From: a virus
Virus record (IMG/VR): IMGVR_UViG_3300034082_002857
Coordinates: 1 to 48,539 of that record
DNA length: 48,539 bases
Reading direction: 5' to 3' (one strand)
Shown one piece after another: positions 15,173 through 21,371 of the stretch; the first letter of the stretch is position 1, and every line of letters starts with the position of its first letter. The notes beneath the pieces were generated by a model, which did not search any database, was not told the origin of the DNA, and was given only the letters and a program-made list of their open reading frames with translations. The position numbers and the translations under genes were made by a program.

Positions 15173-15792
15173 ATTCCTCTTATCCTATTTTTCTTCTGAT
15201 GCTCATGCCTAGCACGCGCAACTTCATGTAAGTGAGATGGGCCCTTGGTGAAATACCAGTGTTCTGGTTCAGCGAAATGAAAGAAAATCATTTGTACTTC
15301 ATTATTCGCTGGGTCAGGGAAACTTTCACGCCAATGGTATTGGTCCTCACCGTAATAACAAACTGCCTGATTTGGCTCAGGCAACATCTCTTGTTCTTCA
15401 ACATAAATAGGCCACTGAGTCTTGTACGAGAGACATAGGTCCATTGTGTAAGTGCAGGCATTGTCGTCGACATGGTTTGGGAGTTGTGCCCTAAATCCAC
15501 GATAGGCAACCCATAGGCAGTATGTAGGTTTTAATGTTGGGGTAAAAATGGACCGGGCTTTGTCTAATAAAATTTCATGATATTCCGCTAATGGAGACTC
15601 TGTTTTCTCCGTACTATTTATGCCGAATCTGCCTAGGGATGGCTCATAGGAAATAACTTTGGTCTCCTGCAGTAAAGATAAGTCTTCATTTAATTTAATG
15701 AATACAGATGGCTCAAAAACTTCATCAACAATAAATGCTGGAGGTCTTTTATATAAAGTCCGATTCGTTAATGGGTCATAATAGGTGCTCAT
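15169..15792 (-). CDS. 2-oxoglutarate/Fe(II) oxygenase-like protein, 207 aa
   Basis: Counting from the ATG at 15792, the iron triad pattern is His107-Val-Asp109 (NHVDDNACTYT) with a distal His153 in YYGEDQYHWRES, followed by Arg155. The beta strands between them (YTMDLCLS, QWPIYVEE, QAVCYYG) give the jelly-roll spacing. This is a diverged member, so activity is less certain than for the two other oxygenases in the cassette. An upstream TTG at 15816 is in frame, but the ATG has less overlap with the preceding gene. Substrate is unknown; related proteins hydroxylate side chains of proteins or small molecules. Confidence 0.6.
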   Translation of the reverse strand: MSTYYDPLTNRTLYKRPPAFIVDEVFEPSVFIKLNEDLSLLQETKVISYEPSLGRFGINSTEKTESPLAEYHEILLDKARSIFTPTLKPTYCLWVAYRGFRAQLPNHVDDNACTYTMDLCLSYKTQWPIYVEEQEMLPEPNQAVCYYGEDQYHWRESFPDPANNEVQMIFFHFAEPEHWYFTKGPSHLHEVARARHEHQKKNRIRGM

Positions 15793-16459
15793 TGCCCAAA
15801 GACCCCCCGTTATCAATCATGTCAAGAGGCTGATTTTCACTATTTTCCAATATGAATGTACTAACAATCCATTTGTCATTTGAAATTGGCACGCACCCTT
15901 GATGCGGATGTGTCCAATACGCAGGAAATAACGCTATTGACCCTGCTTTAGCGGGTACATAAATGTCTTGTTCGCGAAAATATGTTTCCCCACCAACTTC
16001 GACGTCATTTAGGTAAACTACAGCGCCAAGAACGCGATTCATGACAACTGTAGGAACTGGTCCACCATCAATATGTTCACGATAAAAACCCGCGCCCTTC
16101 ATGTATCTCTGCATCCTGAACCCGGTATCACTCATCCCTGGCCATTCCCAGAGCCACCTAAATTGTTCTTGATAGTATCCAACGGCAGAAAATATTGCTT
16201 TGGAAACTTCATGTTCATAAGACGAGAGTGGTTCTAGTGGAATGTTATGTTCCATTAAATTTGAAGATGACCAGTTCATATCCATGGTACTTTTAATATT
16301 GGGCATAACACCACTGATGACTGGGCCAGGAGCAAACAATCTCTCGTAATATTTAGAAGACTCTTCAATAATTGAAGCACACAATTCTTCACTTAAAATA
16401 TTTTCAGCAACCATAATTGCAGAAGATTTTCCTGCAGGCCAAGAAAATTCGATGGTCAT
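15776..16459 (-). CDS. Prolyl-4-hydroxylase-like 2OG-Fe(II) oxygenase, 227 aa
   Basis: The catalytic core has His129-Ile-Asp131 in YREHIDGGPVPT and a distal His186 in THPHQGCVP. Lys196 is placed to bind 2-oxoglutarate. LGAVVYLND and GGETYF between them are standard P4H landmarks, so the enzyme should be active. The family hydroxylates prolines in proteins, and bacterial and viral members also act on small molecules. It is followed by another oxygenase with a short overlap and is preceded by a 79-residue small protein. A second copy of that pair, small protein then oxygenase, occurs at 20082-20922. The collagen-like fibre in the same operon offers one possible proline-rich substrate. Confidence 0.88.
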   Translation of the reverse strand: MTIEFSWPAGKSSAIMVAENILSEELCASIIEESSKYYERLFAPGPVISGVMPNIKSTMDMNWSSSNLMEHNIPLEPLSSYEHEVSKAIFSAVGYYQEQFRWLWEWPGMSDTGFRMQRYMKGAGFYREHIDGGPVPTVVMNRVLGAVVYLNDVEVGGETYFREQDIYVPAKAGSIALFPAYWTHPHQGCVPISNDKWIVSTFILENSENQPLDMIDNGGSLGNEHLL

Positions 16460-16474
16460 AATAGACCTTTCAGT

Positions 16475-16714
16475 TTAGTTTTGAGACAAAAACTTTTCGT
16501 AGACATTAAGAATGTCTCGCAGATGGAGTTGGGCAGTGTCGCTGTAGGCGGCGTTTGAAAAATCTGGTTGCCAAGTAAAAGAGCCATCAACCAACTCTAG
16601 GTCATCAGGGTCAACCCCCGCAAGTAGGACGGCAGTAAATAATTCTGTTTCTAAACGGCGGCGCGCAGTCTCTCTGGCAATAGTTTTTTGGTTTTCTGTA
16701 ATATTAAATTCCAT
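16475..16714 (-). CDS. Small partner protein of oxygenase, copy 1, 79 aa
   Basis: Unknown family. The protein is helical and acidic. Its core RLETELFTAVLLAGVDPDDLELVD matches KEQLFGSMVAAGLDPDLVDMET in the protein at 20674-20922: same helix, same AG-(V/L)-DPD turn, same acidic continuation. Both copies lie directly upstream of a prolyl-hydroxylase-like gene, which suggests a functional partnership such as substrate carrier, chaperone or regulatory subunit. The conserved DPD turn could also be a recognition site. The C-terminus predicts another helix (LHLRDILNVYEKFL). Confidence 0.55.
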   Translation of the reverse strand: MEFNITENQKTIARETARRRLETELFTAVLLAGVDPDDLELVDGSFTWQPDFSNAAYSDTAQLHLRDILNVYEKFLSQN

Positions 16715-16723
16715 ATTAGAACC

Positions 16724-17539
16724 TCAGTTGTCTCGTCTCATTATTTTATCAATAAATGTTTTATTGCGCGTAGCCAACTCAGAATCTGCTTCACGCTGCA
16801 TTTTTTTATATTTGCTTTTTTGTCTTCTGGGCATGAAGCCACCCCCAAATCCCCTGTGCCTTAGGAGATTGTAAGAGTTTGAATCACCCCACAAAAGTTC
16901 TGATTCTTTAGTTCTCTTAAATGGAATTACGTGCCACATTGGGCGTCCGATTTCAAGTTCAAAAGGCTCATTTCCCAGTACGTTAATAACCATATGAGCA
17001 TTATGGTAGTAGTCTGTGTTAACTACTGCAGGTAGCATGGTGTAATTTGGATTAGGGTCCCAAAGTGGAGGAAGAAATAAAGAAGACCAACCCGGCGGGG
17101 TTTTTATGAGCCAAGGGTTAATGACTTTAATGTAGTTTGATTCTTGAAGTTTGCGTGCTTTTGAAACAGGGCATTCACCTGTTTGTGAATACATGAAACT
17201 TTCAATACCAAAATCTCCACATTCGGTAATCAAGTCAAATTTGGCATCCCAATTTTTGCCATTCAAAGATGGACGAATCATCAACTTTGCCCAGAGGGGG
17301 ATAGTGAAACCTGTTGAAAGATAGTCGGAAGTGCCGGAACACCTCTTGAGTCCACCTTCTGAACCACTCAATTCTTTCCACCACTCGGGCCAATTCCCAT
17401 TATTGGTGTATGGGCGACATGAATCATCCATTAGATTTGGGTCAACGCAAGAAAGTAATACTTGATTCTTCTTCAATTTTGGCAGGTCATGAAAAATTTC
17501 CGGCTTAACTATTTGCAGTTTTTCTGAGTGCTTCAGCAT
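16724..17539 (-). CDS. DUF6065-like protein beside halogenase, 271 aa
   Basis: Starting at the ATG at 17539 the protein overlaps the end of the halogenase gene by 35 bases; an in-frame TTG at 17638 would overlap by 134. The centre has a run of conserved-looking features: LIKTPPGWSSLFLPPL, then VVNTDYYHNAHMVI, then EIGRPMWHVIPFKR. This order (PPGxS, VxTDxY, G-x-P, IPFKR) is what I recall for DUF6065, a cupin-like family without known function. The last 40 residues are basic. Its place directly after the halogenase suggests a shared pathway. Start choice and family name are the uncertain points. Confidence 0.55.
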   Translation of the reverse strand: MLKHSEKLQIVKPEIFHDLPKLKKNQVLLSCVDPNLMDDSCRPYTNNGNWPEWWKELSGSEGGLKRCSGTSDYLSTGFTIPLWAKLMIRPSLNGKNWDAKFDLITECGDFGIESFMYSQTGECPVSKARKLQESNYIKVINPWLIKTPPGWSSLFLPPLWDPNPNYTMLPAVVNTDYYHNAHMVINVLGNEPFELEIGRPMWHVIPFKRTKESELLWGDSNSYNLLRHRGFGGGFMPRRQKSKYKKMQREADSELATRNKTFIDKIMRRDN

Positions 17540-18980
17540 GGTCCACCAATTTCTGGTTAATGAGTTCCGATGATATTTGTGAAATATTCTTTCTAGAAGA
17601 TTCACGAGAATTGTATGCTTCCAGTTGTATTGATGCAACTTCTTTATTGAGTACTCCCTGACCTTGTGCTACGTGCCATAAATGTGCTGGGCCAAATAGT
17701 TCAAAACCCGTTGAAGGTATGTCATGATGTTCTGGACATCTAGTATTCCACAATTCAAGAAGATGCATCAACAATGGCGGTTTTTCCGCTTTTTGTTGCT
17801 CTGCCCACATTGGAGTGTCATTTCTATCCGAGATGTAGTGGAGTGAAATCATGCAAAGGATATTTTCCATAATGGAGTCCATGACACGATGATATTCCTT
17901 AATTCCATATGTTCTTTTATAAGAAAACGTCGGAAGATATGAACAGATTAAACGAGCCTGCTGGATTGTTGTGGAAATTGACGTTGCTTCAAGTGGCTCA
18001 ACAAATCCCGCAGCAAGGCCAACGGCGACACAATTATTCTTCCATGTTGTACTAAAGTAACCGGATTTAAAATTCAGTGTTTTTGCTGGCACTACATCAA
18101 ATCCATGAACTTCTGATGCTTCCTTAATAGCCTCTTCGGGCGTGCAGAAGTCTGAAGAAAAAACATAACCATTACCACGGCGTTTTTGGGTTGGGATTTC
18201 CCACATCCAGCCATTCTTCAATGCTCTTGCTCGTGTGTATGGACGTATCTGGCCAGATGGGTCAGATGCCGTTGGAAAAGCAATTGCGCTATCGCATGGG
18301 AGATACTTGCGATATGAAACAAAATTGTTATCTGATATTTTGTTTAAAATTTCTCTATGGAAGCCAGTTGCGTCAACAAAAAAGTCACCGTCAATAACAT
18401 CTTCAGATGAATCAAGTTTTACATGCTGAATAAACCCATATTCATCTACGCCAACATCATTTACTTCTGCATCAATAAAATAAATTTTTCTTTCTTGTCC
18501 GATTTTAGTTAAATATGCGTTCAATTTGAAGGTATCAAAATGATACTGGTTTGTTCCAAAGTGCGTCTTATCTCCGGCATCAATGATTTTGTTGTCTACT
18601 AAACCGCGCCAAGAAAAAGTACTTGTTAACGGCCAATCATTTTCTAACGCATGAGCGTAGCCGCCCCAGAATGTTCCAGCACTCAAGCCCGTCCCACCAA
18701 CACTATGGAAATAGTCGGGTGTGTGATTCGTCCAATTTTCGTATCTAATACCGTACTTGTGCGTAATGTCGACATTTTTAATCATGTCATGAACATCTAT
18801 GCCAATAGCGTCTTGGAAGTGGCGCCAATGTTCTGTCGAGCCTTCGCCCACGCCTACGATTCCTTTTTTGCTAGAAGAAATGACAGTCACTTCATAATTT
18901 TTGAAGTAATTTTTGATAATAAGTGCCGTCACTAGTCCTGCAGTTCCAGAACCAATGACTACTATCTTTTTTCTGTTCAT
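17505..18980 (-). CDS. Flavin-dependent tryptophan-type halogenase, 491 aa
   Basis: These enzymes use FADH2, O2 and a halide to make hypohalous acid, which is channelled to the substrate by an essential lysine. All landmarks are present. GSGTAG at 10-15 is the FAD-binding loop and VGVGEGST follows at 42-49. Lys75 in ITHKYGIRYENW is at the place of the catalytic Lys. Trp258-Met-Trp260-Glu-Ile-Pro263 is the WxWxIP signature that keeps the enzyme from being a monooxygenase. Glu331 lies in EPLEATS, the partner glutamate. Length is close to PrnA/RebH. A flavin reductase is needed but none is encoded nearby, so the host must supply it. A cyanophage enzyme of this family (VirX1) halogenates many free substrates, so the substrate here need not be tryptophan. 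It overlaps its neighbours on both sides. Confidence 0.93.
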   Translation of the reverse strand: MNRKKIVVIGSGTAGLVTALIIKNYFKNYEVTVISSSKKGIVGVGEGSTEHWRHFQDAIGIDVHDMIKNVDITHKYGIRYENWTNHTPDYFHSVGGTGLSAGTFWGGYAHALENDWPLTSTFSWRGLVDNKIIDAGDKTHFGTNQYHFDTFKLNAYLTKIGQERKIYFIDAEVNDVGVDEYGFIQHVKLDSSEDVIDGDFFVDATGFHREILNKISDNNFVSYRKYLPCDSAIAFPTASDPSGQIRPYTRARALKNGWMWEIPTQKRRGNGYVFSSDFCTPEEAIKEASEVHGFDVVPAKTLNFKSGYFSTTWKNNCVAVGLAAGFVEPLEATSISTTIQQARLICSYLPTFSYKRTYGIKEYHRVMDSIMENILCMISLHYISDRNDTPMWAEQQKAEKPPLLMHLLELWNTRCPEHHDIPSTGFELFGPAHLWHVAQGQGVLNKEVASIQLEAYNSRESSRKNISQISSELINQKLVDHAEALRKTANS

Positions 18981-19672
18981 TTTTTAACCACAAATGTGAA
19001 ACCTGTTGCTACGGGAATATGAAACAAGTATTTGTCATCATCTTCGGCGAGGCGTGACAAGTACTGAAAGTAGGGGTGCTTATTCTTTAATGAATAAAGG
19101 GAGCCAAAGTCATTGACAATATTGAGAATCATCAAAGCGCCCGAAGGCAGTTTGGTCCATACATTGTCAATAATTGAAAAATCATGACTGACCATTTCGA
19201 CATCAATGAGCGCCAAATCGTAATCTTCGTCAATGTCCCCATTGACGAAATTCTCCATAGAGATTATTTTTTCTTCCGGCATAATCGTATTCGTGTATTT
19301 TTCCATGTAATCAATACTCGTGGTATTTACATAATGAACCGTCGGAACAATATCGCCAAGCGTTGACGCTAGAATATAATTCATCCCATAAAAAATAACT
19401 TTTGATGGGTTTTTAATTCGTACAGCAATTTCTACAATAGAGCGCGTTAATACTTCAATATCCATGGCAGAACTAGATGCATCACTAATTTGGTCTAGCC
19501 AATTTAGTTGGACTGAATAGCCAATTGCTGAACGGTTTCTATCAACGCCAGTCGCTATCTCGGACTGCAAGAACTGTGCATTGCTCGCAACAATGGCTGC
19601 CTTATCAATGTCCGAAGAAACAGTATGTGAAAGCAGGTTCGCCATTTGGAAAACACTGTAGTTATCATTCAT
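18977..19672 (-). CDS. Methyltransferase-like Rossmann-fold protein, 231 aa
   Basis: The C-terminal two-thirds show alternating strands and helices in the order of a class I SAM-dependent methyltransferase: PSKVIFYGMNYILAS (motif I position, but with GMN instead of a GxGxG loop), VHYVNTT (motif II acidic strand missing its Asp or Glu), DYDLALIDVE (motif IV strand) and LPSGALMILNIVN (motif VI). The loss of the glycine-rich loop makes SAM binding uncertain. It overlaps the halogenase start by ATGA, so it is the gene immediately before the halogenase in the transcript. It may methylate the same substrate or serve as a scaffold. Confidence 0.5.
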   Translation of the reverse strand: MNDNYSVFQMANLLSHTVSSDIDKAAIVASNAQFLQSEIATGVDRNRSAIGYSVQLNWLDQISDASSSAMDIEVLTRSIVEIAVRIKNPSKVIFYGMNYILASTLGDIVPTVHYVNTTSIDYMEKYTNTIMPEEKIISMENFVNGDIDEDYDLALIDVEMVSHDFSIIDNVWTKLPSGALMILNIVNDFGSLYSLKNKHPYFQYLSRLAEDDDKYLFHIPVATGFTFVVKK

Positions 19673-19934
19673 TGTCCAGTCTCCATTTTAGAACATGAAA
19701 AAGATACCAAAATCGCCTTAAAGACATTTGGTGTCTGCGCAATTCGGCATGCTGTTCAACCGCAATTGGGGAATTTGGGTCATGGCTGGCTGCTCCAAAA
19801 ACATTACTACAGGACTCCATGAGGTCATCCAAGGTTAGATTTTGAATATCTGCCAAGTCAATGCCGATTGTTGCGGTAATCGTTGCTAGTTGTTCTTGAA
19901 CATAGTCAAAGTCATTTCGTAAGTTATAACCCAT
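19665..19934 (-). CDS. Hypothetical helical protein in cassette, 89 aa
   Basis: The ATG at 19934 overlaps the end of the 53-residue protein upstream; an in-frame TTG at 19949 is less likely. The product is mostly helical with a Trp/Arg-rich end (SLRRFWYLFHVLKWRL), no signal peptide and no membrane span of usual length. I do not recognise it. Its overlap with the methyltransferase-like gene by eight bases shows it belongs to the cassette. Confidence 0.5.
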   Translation of the reverse strand: MGYNLRNDFDYVQEQLATITATIGIDLADIQNLTLDDLMESCSNVFGAASHDPNSPIAVEQHAELRRHQMSLRRFWYLFHVLKWRLDNE

Positions 19935-20085
19935 TATTCTCGTCCTCAATTACAAAAACTATAGGTTGGTCAAGCATCGCGCAGGAAACAATACTTTCGT
20001 CATTCTGCTTATATCGGCCTGTAGTTAAATCAAAATTAGCATCAATAATTTGTTCAACATTGGATTCTTCGGGTTCTGGCGTCAT
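19924..20085 (-). CDS. Very small cassette protein, 53 aa
   Basis: Read directly from the sequence. The ATG at 20085 overlaps the stop of the oxygenase gene (ATGA) and the TAA is at 19926-19924, so the frame fills exactly the space between two cassette genes. The protein is acidic at the start (MTPEPEESNVEQIIDANFDL) and has a hydrophobic strand near the end (QPIVFVIEDEN), which looks like a small alpha/beta piece. I do not recognise a family. The tight coupling on both sides makes a real gene likely. Confidence 0.6.
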   Translation of the reverse strand: MTPEPEESNVEQIIDANFDLTTGRYKQNDESIVSCAMLDQPIVFVIEDENNGL

Positions 20086-20672
20086 TGGAACCACGTCACT
20101 AAAGAATATTTGACAGTGTCGTCCTTTTCCCCCACAGGTTCAGCAATATGTAAATACGGGTAATTAGAAGGGAACATAATAACGCTTCCTGCTCTTGGTT
20201 GAATATTTACATTAAAACGAGGGAATACAAGATTACCCCCAGTAAAATTGTCATTGAGAAAAGCAACGAGACTCAAACTGCGTGAATTATTTCTGAAATG
20301 GTCATGATGAGCATGATATTCGGCGCCACCGCCATACTTGAGTACGCGATATCCTTCATCCATTTCTAAATCTAATTCAAAAACATTTCTGTAATCCCAG
20401 ACTATTGGGTCAATTTTTTGCCAAATTTTTTGCCATTCAGATGCGAGGGGCATAACTCTTTCAATAGAAATATCATTAGAACCAAGGGGCATTAATTCGC
20501 AGCCCATTGATGTTCTTACATTAGAAATTTGTCCTTCACCAGTGGCAGACTTTTCCCATCGGACATATCCCCAATCCTGAGAACATTCCTCTTCTAAGAG
20601 TTCAATAAAATTCTCAGCATCAAAAATATTGTCGTATTGGCAAATGCCAACGGCATGTTCTTTAAATTTCAT
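20082..20672 (-). CDS. 2OG-Fe(II) oxygenase, prolyl-hydroxylase-like, 196 aa
   Basis: The ATG at 20672 lies one base after the stop of the upstream partner gene; an in-frame TTG at 20705 would overlap it. Counting from the ATG, the iron site is His122-His-Asp124 in YHAHHDHF plus His175 in YLHIAEPV, and Lys188 in VKYSLVTW can bind 2-oxoglutarate. LVAFLND, FTGGNLVFPR and AGSVIMFPS are the standard strands of the fold. All catalytic residues are present, so it should be active. It is the second copy of the small-protein-plus-oxygenase pair in the cassette (first copy 15776-16714). The two oxygenases are not close in sequence, so they probably have different substrates or positions. Confidence 0.87.
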   Translation of the reverse strand: MKFKEHAVGICQYDNIFDAENFIELLEEECSQDWGYVRWEKSATGEGQISNVRTSMGCELMPLGSNDISIERVMPLASEWQKIWQKIDPIVWDYRNVFELDLEMDEGYRVLKYGGGAEYHAHHDHFRNNSRSLSLVAFLNDNFTGGNLVFPRFNVNIQPRAGSVIMFPSNYPYLHIAEPVGEKDDTVKYSLVTWFQ

Positions 20673-20673
20673 G

Positions 20674-20922
20674 TCATCCAACGATTCTTCCGCGGATTTC
20701 CTCAATTTTTTCTAATGCCTCAAGGGTACGGGTAATTTGTTCCCGCCAGCCAGAGTTTTCTTCAGAAATGTCTGTTGCTGGATTGAAGGTTTCCATATCA
20801 ACCAAATCTGGGTCTAATCCTGCAGCGACCATACTTCCAAACAACTGTTCCTTAAAACCTGCTGCTCGTACTTCAATTGCTTGCAATTTGCGTTCATTTG
20901 TTAAAGAATCAAAAAAACTCAT
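20674..20922 (-). CDS. Small partner protein of oxygenase, copy 2, 82 aa
   Basis: This is a paralogue of the protein at 16475-16714. It shares the helix-turn core ELFTAV/QLFGSM, then AG(V/L)DPD, then an acidic stretch. As in copy 1, it lies immediately upstream of a prolyl-hydroxylase-like gene. It is predicted helical with a charged C-terminal helix (ALEKIEEIRGRI). No catalytic motif is visible. A carrier, chaperone or substrate role is inferred only from the repeated gene pairing. Confidence 0.55.
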   Translation of the reverse strand: MSFFDSLTNERKLQAIEVRAAGFKEQLFGSMVAAGLDPDLVDMETFNPATDISEENSGWREQITRTLEALEKIEEIRGRIVG

Positions 20923-20924
20923 TG

Positions 20925-21371
20925 TTATCTCCTTTGTCCATCGTGTACCATAACTTCATTCTTGCATATTTCTATGTCGTCGCGCATGGTTATGACAATA
21001 TATTTTCCTGATTTAAGAAATCTATGTTTAACGACAACGCGATGTTCTTCTATTACTTCTGGAGCCATCTCGCCTATAACTCGCACAATATAATCATCAT
21101 TATCTATTTCTACGAGACGAAACTTAACTTCTTTGCATGACTCAAAATCATCAACAAAAATAAAAACAAAAAGTTCATTTGTCCCAATTTGGGGACTGTA
21201 GTCCACATATTTTTCAATCGGAATTGAAAGCAAAGTCACCTGAGAATCATCAAAATCTAAAGTTTCTGTTCTTTGGGAATGCCCATTGAGTATTGGGAGC
21301 ATCCATGAACGAGCAAGTTTTGATGCTTCTTCAATCATTGATTCGTCTGGACAAAAAACTACGCGGTCCAT
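20925..21371 (-). CDS. Hypothetical beta-rich protein, 148 aa
   Basis: The protein has many short strands with alternating charged and hydrophobic residues (NELFVFIFVDDF, EVKFRLVEID, YIVRVIGEM, YIVITMRDDIEI). It looks like a small beta-sandwich or beta-barrel of about 100 residues after a helical N-terminus. I do not recognise a family. It is the first gene after the Gly/His-rich fibre gene in transcription, sharing one base with its stop, and is two bases from the oxygenase partner gene. It could belong either to the fibres or to the enzyme cassette. Confidence 0.5.
   Translation of the reverse strand: MDRVVFCPDESMIEEASKLARSWMLPILNGHSQRTETLDFDDSQVTLLSIPIEKYVDYSPQIGTNELFVFIFVDDFESCKEVKFRLVEIDNDDYIVRVIGEMAPEVIEEHRVVVKHRFLKSGKYIVITMRDDIEICKNEVMVHDGQRR

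Noticed and set aside
16724-18980. Possible frameshift splitting one long halogenase-related protein
   Set aside because: The halogenase is full length with all motifs, and the next product has its own distinct pattern; the overlap is ordinary for this operon.
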